Below, in pieces: positions 44,865-55,451 of a DNA stretch of 64,000 nt. This DNA comes from Exophiala sp. HKRS030 (taxonomy: Eukaryota > Ascomycota > Eurotiomycetes > Chaetothyriales > Herpotrichiellaceae): NCBI GenBank assembly GCA_023897205.1, contig JAHWDD010000002.1:682001-746000 (forward strand), in the 5' to 3' direction. Position 1 is the first letter of the stretch. Each line of letters opens with the position of its first letter. Both the position numbers and the translations under genes were made by a program. A model generated the notes under the pieces. That model saw nothing but the letters and a program-made list of their open reading frames with translations, made no database searches and was not told the DNA's origin.

Positions 44865-46155
44865 TCATGAAAAATCCGGGATGATCTTCGCCTTTTTGAA
44901 TCGATCCAATGCTGTCCACCACGACGTCTTCACGTCCCATTCCTCCTTCTCGCTGCCCCAGATTCTGTGCATCTTATCCAAGTCCAGGTGTCGGTCAAAA
45001 TTGAACAACACCATGATGAAGTGCGGAAATCCCACAAAATTCGTCGCTTGCGTGACTCTCCCCGTCTGCAAACCGTACTTCTTCTCCATCTCCACCCACC
45101 GGTCCATGTTTGTCGTGAGGTACTTCTCCGGATCCGGTCCAGAGCCCTTTTCCGGTGCGACGCCCCTCAAACCGAAATATTCGCAGATGACCGGCCATTT
45201 CTGCGACCACGACGTCGGCGTCGTGTTGTCTGCGACATTGACGGATTCCCCTGCGGCTGTTTCGGGGTGTAAGCTCGCATAGATGGAAAACCTTGCCACG
45301 ATGTCCTGGCTGCTGTCGTTGATTTTGGCCTTCCAGCTCTCCATCGTACCGGGGAACACCACTTGTGCACCGTGGCCTTCGATCTCGTGGTACAGGCTCA
45401 GGTACAGGCCGAGAGACTGCGCCATACAGTACATGTTGTTGTTGGGCACGAAGCCGATTATGTTGTCGGGGATCACGTCGACGAACGACCACGGTCTGTC
45501 CTTTGAGAGGGCCCTCATCATGTCGATGAGCTTGTAGTAGAACATGCGTGACGCATCGGGCTCTGGGATCCTTGGGAGAGTTTCAACCAGTGGAAGGCGA
45601 TCCTTGAAAGGGAATCGGTCGAGCAGGTGGATTCCATAAGCCTAGATATAACACCTCTCGAGTCAATCGCTACTCTCCTCGGACTGGAACTACACAATGA
45701 CACAATCTCGAAACCAGAGGCTCACAGGACGTTCAGTGACGGGGCTCCGACCTCACCTTTGTTCCTGTCGGCACGACAACAAACTTCAAAGACTTCGAGA
45801 GTTTGTCGACTGCCACGATGGCCCGCTGCAGCAGAGAAGCATTGATCGACACCTCCCTGTCTGGGTCTGCGTCCGCGATATACGCGAAGAAGTAGACGTG
45901 GGTGACGTTTCCGATCCCGTCTACCTTCTCAGCAAGGCTGGCTTCGAGCGCACTCTGATCTCCGGCGAGGATATCAAGACCAGACGCCATCTGCAACTTC
46001 GGCGATTGTGGCCATTGAGAAGCCTTAAACGACAAATGCCGACTCGTCAAGGCCGTGACTTTGTCGAATGTTGACGCCGTTGGATACCCTTTGAGAATCT
46101 CATTGACAATTGACCATCCCGTAATACCTGATGCTCCAAAGACCAAAGCGTGCAT
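44865..46155 (-). CDS. PRISE-type short-chain reductase (progesterone 5-beta-reductase / iridoid-synthase-like)
   Basis: Two exons, 45757-46155 and 44865-45641, split by a 115-base GT-AG intron (phase 0), give 391 residues. The N-terminal MHALVFGASGITGWSIVNEI has the NADPH-binding G-x-x-G-x-x-G at 7-13. Splicing joins VVVPTGTK to AYGIHLLDRFPFKDRLP, then RMFYYKLIDMM carries the tyrosine expected at the active site. The DVIPDNIIGFVPNNNMYCMA and GLRGVAPEKG segments are typical of this group. PRISE enzymes reduce the C=C bond of enones (1,4-reduction); fungal members are poorly characterised. Immediately 3' of the Baeyer-Villiger gene's end and on the same strand, so it may provide that enzyme's saturated ketone. 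Activity is inferred from family. Confidence 0.85.
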
Positions 46156-46701
46156 TTTTCCTGTCGGAGGAGATATTCAAGTGGAGACCTGATTTGTTTT
46201 CGAAAGTCTGGCTGGTCAATCTCCTACTTTTGAGGTACCTCCAGGGATGTTTGTGTGTCTTGATTCCTTAGACCCTGCTTTTGAAGGCCATAGGGGCCAA
46301 GTGGTATGCCTCTGAAAGGCATCCAAAAATGGGTCCCACGTCATCCCCAACCATCGGGAAATGTTATCCGCAAAGAAAAGGCTGCTGTATGTGTTTACTC
46401 CACTAAGCTTGCGGCCAGCTCCCAGGGGCTTTCAGAGCCTAGATACGGAGTATCGAGTCATATGTAAGTTGTTCCGTAAGAGACTGGAGCGAGAGTTAGA
46501 TACTTGTGGGTCACATAGCTCGGAGGATTTCACTTCAAAGCTTCTTCTATGGTATTCTTTCTGTAAGGACAATCAAGGACAATTTCTTCCCCTTTAGCTA
46601 CATAAATCTGCACATTGAACGCATTGCGCATTGACGAGTGGAGACAAGCCTACCCCCTTTTCAAGGCTAGCTATTCGTTTCTTCGCCGTGACTCGATGGT
46701 C
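46156..46701. promoter_or_regulatory. Upstream region of the PRISE reductase
   Basis: About 550 bases. It holds TACGGAGTA at 46444-46452 and CGGATAAC (minus strand) at 46363-46370; the latter recurs in two other cluster promoters. Confidence 0.4.
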
Positions 46702-48690
46702 TCAGTCAACCGACCATTCGTGATCATGCGATCTCACGTAGGTCGATAGACCCAGAACATCTTTGCTCTTTGTTGCTCTCACGTCTCCGTTCCCAAGATA
46801 AGCGAACCGGTTTTGGTACGTATATTCGATTTCATAATCTTCGAATCTAGGGTCTTTGATAGTCTTGAGGAAATGAATGGTCTGGATAGCCCTTATGTCA
46901 GTAAAAGAGATGCAAACTCAGGGAACAAATGGCGCCACTTACTGAGCCTGGCCACAGATATATCCTATTCTTGATCTTTCCATCCTTGAACCAACTTCTG
47001 CATTCTTCCTGCCAAACAGTTGTCTTGTGGAACTCGTCGAAATGGGCATAAATGTCGTCGAGCGCTTCCTGCTTGACTGCCATTGACTCAATGGCCTCGT
47101 GTTGGATCTTCCTCATCATTTTAACCGAGTATTCAATCGTCGTTTCGATGCTTGGGAGCAGTGTGCCGTTTGACCATGTCGCACCAGGACCAACAATGGT
47201 GTAGTAGTTGGGGAACCTATCGATCGAAAGTTGATCAGCAAGAGTGACGACCACAGATCCCTTGGATGGGAAAACACAAACCTTGGAGCAGACACTCCGA
47301 AATATAAATTGACACCGTCTCCCCAGTCCTGATTAAGAGACTTGCCCTGGCCGTTTACGAGCTCGAAGTTAGGCTTAAAGGCCACTTTGAATCCCGTTGC
47401 ACACACCAGAATATCCATCTTGTGCTCCACTCCGTCCTTTGTCACGATCCCATTTGGTGTCACCTTCACGATATCGCTAAAGACGGTTTGAACGTTCGGC
47501 TGGACTAGAGCTTCGAGATATCCGTCGCCGGGAGAAATACGTCGGCATCCTGGTGACCATTTGGGGATGATGAAGGATTTGAGCTCGTCATTACCGGGTC
47601 CTAATCGTCGATTCATTTCGGTTGTAATTACTTCACGAAATGTGTGGGATAGCTCAGACCCTTGATGATACATTCCAAATAGGCCGTTGATTTCCGCTTC
47701 GATCTTCTTACGGAAGAACAGGTGGTATTCGGGATCTTCGCGGAACCGTCGTCTGTCCTCTTCAGTGAAATCGTACTGTCGCTGGGCAAGGTTTTCCTCT
47801 TTCCCCTTGACGGACGCGAGGGCGCCCGATCCGAAAGGCGGGCTGATCCAGGTTGGGCTCCTCATGTAGACCTGAACCTCTTTACAAATCTTTTGTAGTT
47901 GAGGCACGATTTGAACACTCGTAGACCCTGTCCCGATAACAGCAACGGTCTTGCCAGTAAAATCAACATCATGGTTCCATGCTGCCGAGTGCATTACCGG
48001 GCCGTGGAAATCATGGAGTCCCTCGATATCTGGCCATTTCCAGCTGTTCAAAATGCCTGTCGAAGATTAGCATGCGTTCCAATTTCGCAGCACCCTTTCA
48101 GGTCTTGAATCAGACATACCTGCACCGTTGACCAAGCAATGAGCCCAGTCAGACCATTGCTCTCCGGTTCGACTGTCCTGCAGAGTAATGCCCCAGACAG
48201 CTTTCTGAGTGTTCCACTCGGCCTTTACAACCTTGGTATTGAGTTTCATGTACCTTTCGGACCCGTGTCGTTTTGCAAAGTTCTCAAAATACTGTTGAAT
48301 CTCCGCGCCAGACGCAAAGAACTGACTCCAGTCTGGGTTTGGATCGAAGGTGAACGTATACAAGTGCGATGGAATATCGCACGCAACTCCAGGGTAGGTG
48401 TTTTCGTACCAAGTTCCGCCAAAATGCGCATTCTTGTCGAACAGAGTCAACTCCCAAGATCCCTTGACGAGCATTCTTTCCATCTTGTATGCCAGGCACA
48501 GGCCTGACGCCCCGGCTCCCACACATGCCACCCTCAGCTTTCTGGGTTTCGAATGGTACTGCTGGAGCACTCGATATGGCCCGTCCACCGCTGATTCGGA
48601 GTAATCGAACACAGGCACAGTGGTCCCATTTGTGTCGGGCATTGTGGTTGTGCCGTGCAATCCTTCATATCCAGTACCTATGTCTCCCAT
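46702..48690 (-). CDS. Baeyer-Villiger-type flavin monooxygenase
   Basis: Four exons: 48120-48690, 47282-48056, 46943-47216 and 46702-46881, with introns of 63, 65 and 61 bases; 599 residues. The first FAD Rossmann motif is at 58-63 (CVGAGASGLCLAYKM), followed by HFGGTWYENTYPGVACDIPS. The BVMO fingerprint F-x-G-x-x-x-H-x-x-x-W is at 207-217 (FHGPVMHSAAW) and appears only after splicing exon 1 to exon 2 (NGAG-ILNSWKWPDIEG). The second, NADPH-binding Rossmann motif follows (AVIGTGSTSVQIVPQL), and VCATGFKVAF closes the fold. The final exon ends RSHDHEWSVD. The enzyme should insert oxygen next to a carbonyl to give an ester or lactone. The in-frame GTG ahead of the ATG was not used as start. Confidence 0.93.
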
Positions 48691-49140
48691 GTTCACAACT
48701 TCACCAGAAGATTGCGCTTGTACTAATCAACAAATCCTCTCAACTCGATATGAATGCAGATTTTCGTCACGACTAAAGCACGAGAACACTATCAACAGGA
48801 TCTCCACCGGTCCAAAGTCAAGAAATATCGAACAAACATCCATACGTGAATCAGCCCACCGACAATCAGATCCCCCATGCATCACAGGGATAGTGGACCC
48901 TTCGTGCAGGGGTCCACAGAAGTTACCCGACTCGTCGGAAAATGACACCCAGACAGGAAGTCAAACCATCACGAAGTTCTTCCCCGAGAATCCTTTCAAG
49001 CGGCCGAGGGTAATGCCTCGTATGATGCAAACAAGCCGGGGGGTTACTCTGGAGTAATGAGCGCTAATCTGATTAGAACATGGACTTGCGCAGCAAAAGA
49101 GCGAGAGCTGTAATACGCTGGAAGTCTACTCTAGAACTAC
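48691..49140. promoter_or_regulatory. Region between ligase stop and BVMO start
   Basis: 450 bases. Near the ligase end lie two inverted repeats: TTACTC-TG-GAGTAA at 49044-49057 and CTAATC-T-GATTAG at 49064-49076. They could be BVMO promoter elements or part of the ligase 3' region. Confidence 0.45.
49064..49076. promoter_or_regulatory. Second copy of the TAATCTGATTA palindrome
   Basis: Exact 13-base match to the core of the palindrome at 13847-13863; flanked seven bases upstream by another inverted repeat (49044-49057). Confidence 0.5.
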
Positions 49141-50838
49141 TCAAAGCCTAGGGCCTGGTCGGCCTGCCATCTCTTCCGCATCTTGTTCCGCCCATACACG
49201 TAATGTCTTCCTCTGGATCTTCCCACTGGCCAACTTTGGCACCTCGTCCACGAACCTGATGCCTCCATCCAGCCACTTGTATTTCGCGACACGCGATTTC
49301 ATCCACTCTTGTATAGCCTCACTCGAGACACCGCCTTTACTTCCCTCTTGCAGGGCGATGTAGGCACGTGGCAACTCTTTACCTGCAAGAGTGATTCCCA
49401 CGACCCCTGCGTCGGCGACATGGTCGTTCTTCAGCAGGACAGCTTCCAGTTCTGCAGGTGCCACTTGAAGACCATTCACTTTAATTAGTTCCTTCTTTCG
49501 ATCAACGATCCAGAACCAGCCGTCCTTGACCACAGCAATGTCTCCCGTCTTGAGCCATTTTGATGAGTCGATCGACTCCCTGGTAGCCTCCACATTTCTC
49601 CAGTATCCGAGGCATACCTGGGGACCTCGAATGAACATCTCCCCAGGCTCTCCTGGCGCCACTTCCAGCCCGTTGTCGTCGAGAATCTTACATTCTGTGT
49701 TGGGATCAAGCTGGCCAACACTCCCAGTATCGTCCAAGGCTCCAGAAGGGACGTGGATAGCACCACAGGTGACCTCTGTCATGCCCCAGCCTTGAGTTAT
49801 GTTCACCTTGAATCGATTGGAGATGACGTTTTGCAGTTCTCTCGAGAGTGGTGCTGCGCCACATAGAATCCCCTTGAGGCTGCTCAGGTCGTACTTTGCA
49901 GTTTCTGGTCGTTTTTCGAGCATGACAAGGATGGGAGGCGCTGTCTGCAGATGCGTGATTCGATACTTCTCAATTGACCATAAGAACGTTTCGTAGTGAA
50001 AGCTGTGCATGATGTAGACGGGGATCTGCATCTTCGGTGCCATGACACACATATAAAGTTGGCCTGCGTGTCAAGGCTCAGCTTTCAGTCCAAATGTGAA
50101 TTGCGTACACATACCGTATGCATGATATAGAGGAAGAAAGCCAAGCCACCTTTCCGTACCTCGAGGAGGTGACTTATAGCCTTGCTTGCGCATAAAAATG
50201 GTCTGATCTGCGTTGGCGACGATGTTGTAGTGAGAGACAGCAACTCCCTTGGGCAATCCTGTGGTTCCCGAAGAGTAGTTGACCGTTGCCAGTATCGTTT
50301 TGGACTCTGCTCCCATCGGATCGTATTGGCGATGATCCAAGCCTTCGGTCATAAACCTCCAGTCTTGTATTCCTCTCAACGGCTCCAGAGCGATGTCAGA
50401 AAACTGTACGATGCTGCTCGGCCCTAGCCCAGCTTGTCGACCGGCGTCGATGGCTTTATCCAGGAGCGACGGATGAGCGAGAATCAGCCTGGTTCCGGTG
50501 TTTCGGATTTGATACTCGATCTCTGTAGGGGTATAGATTGGGTTCGCACCGGAGAAAACACGTCCAGCTCCAACAATCCCCAGATATGCCACAGGCACGA
50601 AAATGTGATTGGGGCTCAATATCATGACGGCTTCACCCACCCCTACATGCATTATATCGAGCAAATTACCTATTCGATGAATCCATGGCAGAGCTTGACG
50701 TGGCGAGAGTGACTTTTGGGGGTTACTCGCGTCGATCCATATCGCCTCGTCCGACGGCTGTTCACCAGGCGGGAAGACGTACTGGAGGACATTTGTCTCT
50801 GGAATATCCAGATCAGGGTATGGCGACTTGAAGATCAT
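49141..50838 (-). CDS. 4-coumarate-CoA-ligase-like acyl-CoA synthetase
   Basis: Two exons, 50115-50838 and 49141-50063 (51-base intron, phase 1), give 548 residues. The start at 50838 (MIFKSPYPDLDIPETNVLQY) matches the usual beginning of fungal 4CL-like enzymes; an upstream GTG was rejected. The adenylation P-loop is YSSGTTGLPKGVA (about 188-200). The intron join restores LPLYHAYG-QLYMCV. Later motifs are GWGMTEV, SKWLKTGDIA, DRKKELIKVNG and the C-terminal catalytic lysine region KLASGKIQRK. The reaction is carboxylate + ATP + CoA to acyl-CoA. The protein ends PRL, a variant peroxisomal PTS1. Divergent from the SDR at 51251 across about 410 bases, so the two are probably co-regulated. Confidence 0.93.
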
Positions 50839-51250
50839 TGTAGGCTTGATCGGCACCTCTGAAGGATACTGTGAGATTGGTTCTGCGATTCACTGTCCCC
50901 AATCTTCTGCCATCAACAGATAACCAAGGAGTTTTAGGGCAGTTGTAGAACTCGTGCACATTCAGGGCTCCAATTGTGGATCCAGCCTTGTAGCCCGAGG
51001 AATACCCCCCAAACTCCGCCCATGCACCTTTTAAGGGTTCCGGACCTTTGCCTAGGCAGCAGATCGAGGCTGCTGGGTAAAGATTTCCGCCCCGTTCCCA
51101 TACCAGGGCTCCAATGGAATGCACGCAGTTCATTTCCATCCAGCCCTGCCCATGAGGTGGATCTAATGCAGTCCAGATATCCCCAGTTTCGAACTCTGCT
51201 TTTCTTGTGGTGAAGAACAATAAACAGTCAAGTCGTACCTGGACAGAAGC
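50839..51250. promoter_or_regulatory. Bidirectional promoter, acyl-CoA ligase / SDR
   Basis: 412 bases between divergent starts in the catabolic cluster. A TCCGGA palindrome lies near 51043. A minus-strand open frame through it (50813-51367) has no recognisable domain and overlaps both starts. Confidence 0.5.
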
Positions 51251-52246
51251 ATGTCTGATTTGATAGGCTTCGACAACTTCTTCCGCCTGGAGGGTAAAGT
51301 TGCGCTCATCACTGGTGGTATGTTGGCGTATTTCCTTCCAGCAGTACATAGACAGTTGACCAAGCAACGACAGGGTCTAGAGGATTAGGGTTACATACGG
51401 CTACTGCTTTCCTGAGAGCTGGTGCAGCGAAAGTAATCATCACGGCACGCAAAGCAGAGGGCCAACAAGGAATCAATCAGGCAGTCGAGAAGTTGAACAA
51501 GATCCCTGGTATCGCTGGAATTGCAGTAGGAATTGCAGCAAACGTCGCTCAAGAGCAAGACATCCTACGACTCCTGGCCGAAGTCAAGAAGACCGAGAGT
51601 AAGGTACACATTCTTGTCGCCAACGCTGGTGCAACCTGGGGCGGACCCTTCGAGACAACACCAGACGCAGCTCTTCAGAAGGTGTTAGACCTGAATGTTC
51701 GAGGGGTATTCAACATCATCAAGGCGTAAGTAATGGAGACGCATCCTAGGAGCACGATCTGAGTGTCTTGTAGATTCACGCCTCTACTCGAGGCCGCAGG
51801 AACATTAAACGACCCTTCCAGAGTTATCATCGTCAGTTCAACAGCAGGAAATAACGTCCATCACATCGGAGAGCATGGCACCATCATTTATTCAGCGTCC
51901 AAGGCGGCCGCAAATCATCTGGCCAGGAATCTTGCGGTCGAATTAGGGCCGAAAAATATCACCACAAACACAGTTGCCCCAGGTTTCTTTCCATCCAAGT
52001 TAGCGAACGGACTCATCGAAATCCTAGGAGGGGAGGATGAGTTAAAAAATGTCAATCCCCGAAAACGACTGGGAGAGCCAGAAGATATCGCGGGCGTCAT
52101 GATCTATCTCTCATCACGAGCTGCGAGCTATATGTGAGTTCAGACCCTTCGGGCATATTTGTGAATTGACAGTGTACAGCAACGGAGTAGACATAGAAGT
52201 TGATGGAGGTGGTCGTCTTTCGGCTGGGAGACTGACGAAGCTTTAG
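51251..52246 (+). CDS. Short-chain dehydrogenase/reductase with PTS1-like end
   Basis: Four exons: 51251-51317, 51374-51725, 51774-52133 and 52180-52246; introns of 56, 48 and 46 bases; 281 residues. Splicing exon 1 to 2 creates the cofactor loop ITGGSRGLGLHTATAF (T-G-G-x-x-G-x-G at 21-28). Then come LVANAGATWGG (NAG motif), IIVSSTAG and YSASKAAANHLA (catalytic S, Y-x-x-x-K). The last exon gives the usual NGVDIEVDGGGRLS ending. It is a classical SDR, probably an alcohol or 3-hydroxyacyl-CoA-type dehydrogenase. It ends TKL, a PTS1-like tripeptide, as its neighbours end PRL and QKL. Shares a bidirectional promoter with the acyl-CoA ligase. Confidence 0.9.
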
Positions 52247-52620
52247 ACAATAGAAACTTAAGAGAACTTCTCATATCGTGTTTCGTCGACAGCGCGAGAT
52301 TTTCCATGCCCTGCAAGGACTTGATAGACTCTTTCGAGTCTGCTACGATGTGCTGAAGGTCTTCAACAACGGTACTCCTCATCTTGCTCTTAGACTTTGA
52401 CAAGGCTGAATGGAGACCCCCTTTCGTAAATTAGACCTCGGTCAACCTCGGGAGGAGCTGGCTGAGCCTTGGTCAGGCCCGGATAACGTACTCCACATCA
52501 AGACAGCGAGTCTATCATTCAATAAACTTATCCATTCCACTGAAATATTATGATCTTCTCGTTCATTTTGTATGCCGATCGTCTGAAAGTAGTCCAAGTC
52601 TACCGTGGTCCGACTTCATC
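52247..52620 (+). promoter_or_regulatory. Acyl-CoA dehydrogenase upstream region
   Basis: 374 bases. CCGGATAACG lies at 52479-52488, about 130 bases before the start codon; the same ten bases occur at 59892-59901. Confidence 0.4.
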
Positions 52621-54024
52621 ATGTCTCCGTCTGGGTTGTCTCGGAACGATACATTCGACAGCCCGCCTTTCAACCGCTACCCACAATGGGTCCTCAGCAA
52701 ACTCCGCCCCCGGGCAGTCTCATTAATTCAACAAGTTCATGAATGGGTAGAGACAGAATGTATTCCCGCCGAACAAGTCATGAAAGCTCAAGTGGAGCAA
52801 AATACATGGCAAACCCCGGAGCTCATGCACAGCCTGCGCAAAAAGGCCAAATCCCGAGGTCTCTGGAATCTTTTCCTGCCAAACCACTTCAAGGAGTCGC
52901 CTGGTTTGACGAACCTGGAATACAGCTGCTGCGCAGAGATCATGGGACGCACGTACTGGGCGGCACAGACCATGAATTGCCACGCACCGGAGACAGGGAA
53001 TATCGAGTTGCTGGCCAAGTACTGCAACGAAGGACAAAAGCAGAAATGGCTGAAACCGCTTATGGATGGAGAATTTAGCTCTGCGTATTCAATGACAGAG
53101 CCTGACCGAGCCAGCTCAGATGCTACAAACATCGCATGCCGTATCACCCGGGAAGGAGACGAGTATGTGATCAATGGCCGAAAGCTTTACGGCAATGTCA
53201 AATATAACCCGGAGATGAAAGTATATATCCTCATGGCGTGTTCCGACCCAGACAACCCGAACCCATGGCGTCGGCACACCATGTTGCTTGTCCCCAGCGA
53301 CTCCAAGGGCTTGACAATCAAGCGAAATTTGACCATCATGGGCTACAATCACGCGCCCGAGGGCCACGGCGAATACGTTTACGAGAACGTACGCGTCTCC
53401 AAAGAGAACGTGATTCTGGGTGAGGGCCGCGCATTTGAGATTGCACAGGGAAGACTTGGCCCCGGTCGGATCCATCACTGCATGCGATTGATCGGTCAAT
53501 GTGAAAGAGCCTACGAGTTGGCGTTGCTGCGGTGCAAGGACCCAAGAAAGACGCCACGAGGGAAATTGATCGGTCAATTCGACTCCAACATTGAAAGGCT
53601 AGCAACAATGAGATTGGAGATCGATGCCATGAGGTTGGTGGTGTTGAACGCGGCCGATACGATGGATGCCAGAGGCAACAAGGCCGGAAGATATGTCATT
53701 GCGCAGAGCAAGATCCTGGTGCCAGAAAAGGCGGCCAAAATCGTCGACGAATGCATGCAATTGTATGGTGGTCAGGGATTGACACAGCATACTCCCTTGC
53801 CGGAGATTTGGACATATGCGAGGTTCGTGAGAGTCGCAGACGGCCCTGATGCGGCGCATAGGCATCAAGTTGGACGCGATCAGTTGAAGACTTTTGAGGC
53901 TACTAGACGAAGACACGTGCAGTACGCTGACAAGGCGAGGGTCCTGAGAAAACAATGGGGAGTCGAGAACGACGAGGGCGAGTTCGAGTGGGAGTACATC
54001 CCGCCGGGCGAGCAAAAGCTATGA
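52621..54024 (+). CDS. Acyl-CoA dehydrogenase (ACAD10/11-like)
   Basis: 467 residues, single exon, ATG at 52621. The helical N-domain (LIQQVHEWVETECIPAEQVM) is followed by the flavin-contact segment SSAYSMTEPDRASSDATNIA. The C-terminal helical domain reads GRLGPGRIHHCMRLIGQCER and contains the QLYGGQGLTQHTPLPEIWTY loop, which is typical of the ACAD10/11 branch that acts on longer or modified acyl groups and may be peroxisomal. The reaction is FAD-dependent alpha,beta-dehydrogenation of an acyl-CoA. It ends QKL, a weak PTS1-like tripeptide. Co-directional with the SDR (375 bases apart). Substrate likely supplied by the neighbouring acyl-CoA ligase, by inference. Confidence 0.92.
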   Translation: MSPSGLSRNDTFDSPPFNRYPQWVLSKLRPRAVSLIQQVHEWVETECIPAEQVMKAQVEQNTWQTPELMHSLRKKAKSRGLWNLFLPNHFKESPGLTNLEYSCCAEIMGRTYWAAQTMNCHAPETGNIELLAKYCNEGQKQKWLKPLMDGEFSSAYSMTEPDRASSDATNIACRITREGDEYVINGRKLYGNVKYNPEMKVYILMACSDPDNPNPWRRHTMLLVPSDSKGLTIKRNLTIMGYNHAPEGHGEYVYENVRVSKENVILGEGRAFEIAQGRLGPGRIHHCMRLIGQCERAYELALLRCKDPRKTPRGKLIGQFDSNIERLATMRLEIDAMRLVVLNAADTMDARGNKAGRYVIAQSKILVPEKAAKIVDECMQLYGGQGLTQHTPLPEIWTYARFVRVADGPDAAHRHQVGRDQLKTFEATRRRHVQYADKARVLRKQWGVENDEGEFEWEYIPPGEQKL

Positions 54025-55451
54025 TGAGCAGGACAATGCTTGTTCAGAAACTTCGGACCTATGTTCGATGAATTCACATTGCTTCACGAATACAGTCGTG
54101 TCACCTGTACCTTGTGTACCGGCCTGCTGAGGCGATAGTGTCGTCCGAGGTTGTCGTCGTAGACCACTTAGTTCCAACGAATCTGTTGCTGGAGCAAGTA
54201 CTGAGACGACAACATGACCATTGACTCCAGGGGTTCTTTCGCAGGCTCACTGGGCTTGAACTTCGCATCCGGTATCACGATGGGTCCTGGCTTCCATCTC
54301 CTCCGTACAAAGCACACTTAAACCACCCCGAAAATCCAGGCGGGGCTTTGCGCCATCTCTGAGATAGACTGGGGAAGTGGGGGAAAGCTCAAGCCGCATG
54401 CTACACAGAGATGCTCGATGATGTTAGCCCCTAGGGAAATGTAACCTGTAAGAAGATTGGAATATGAGCGCAATTTCGCACTAAGCTACAGCCGAGGAAA
54501 TCGATATCCCGAATCTCATCTGTGGGTTCCAAGGATTCCCCACAGCTTGAAGTTCACAAGGGCCAGACTGGGGTTTGAAGAGGGGAATCGAGGCTCAAGG
54601 GCCATGCCTAACACGACAACCGGTGCCTGAACTTTGGCTGTGGAGTGAACCGGCTCTGGCAGCTCGGAGGCAATCAGCTCATAGTCTTCCAGCAGGTTAT
54701 AATGGTCATGCGAAGACAAGCAAAAAGGTCCTCGAAGGTATAACAGAGACTTTGAGCGCATTGACGCCAGAGTACTACAGCAACTGTCGTGTGTATCGGT
54801 AAGATTCCAGACAAGACACCGACAATATGAAGTTTTTGCTCGATGGGCACGGGTTGGTATCCATATAGTGATTGAAAACCCTCTGCTGCTTTTCTAAGCC
54901 TTGATTCAACATCTTCCCGTTACCAAGATGCCGCGCTTCGCGAAGGATATACTGCTTACGCAAGCTGTCTCGTCCAGACAGTTTGTCATTCAGACTACTC
55001 CGCGCCACCTTCTTGGGTCGCGAGAGTTCTTTCAACCTCGGGTAGCACTCCTGCCAAACCTCGTGTTCAGGAGGGCTAATGGAGCTCTTTCTTGGTAGAG
55101 GCTTGTGAACCTTGGTCCTGTTCTGACACTTGTCCGGGTTGATTGACGCCACTCGATACCTTCCTCGTCTCTCCGAAGCAGGTGGTCCATGGAACCCCGC
55201 TGAAGATCACATGCACCGCTCCCGTTATCGTCGTCGTTGCCGTCGAGGCTTTGACAGTACCATTTTGTCGCCCAATGCTCCGTCTCACTCTTCAGGATAT
55301 TAACAATCGTTCAACTGGAAACAATACTTGCAGCCTATGTGATCTCCAATTGCTTGACTGTCAGTCTATTGACAGTAGCCGCCTGTGAATACATCGAAAA
55401 GAAGTTTCAAACACCTAAGACAAAGCAGCTTCCCTCCCTCCCCCCCAAAGT
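54025..55451. other. Intergenic region
   Basis: About 1.4 kb between the acyl-CoA dehydrogenase and the cluster regulator. A 125-residue minus-strand open frame (54775-55152) shows no domain I can name. No other support; the regulator's promoter must lie at the right end. Confidence 0.4.

Noticed and set aside
50813..51367. 184-codon minus-strand open frame between ligase and SDR
   Set aside because: Overlaps both neighbouring starts and lacks motifs; treated as promoter DNA.
54775..55152. 125-codon minus-strand open frame upstream of the cluster regulator
   Set aside because: Basic and hydrophilic but with no recognisable domain; vaguely like a Clr5-type segment but the key residues do not line up.
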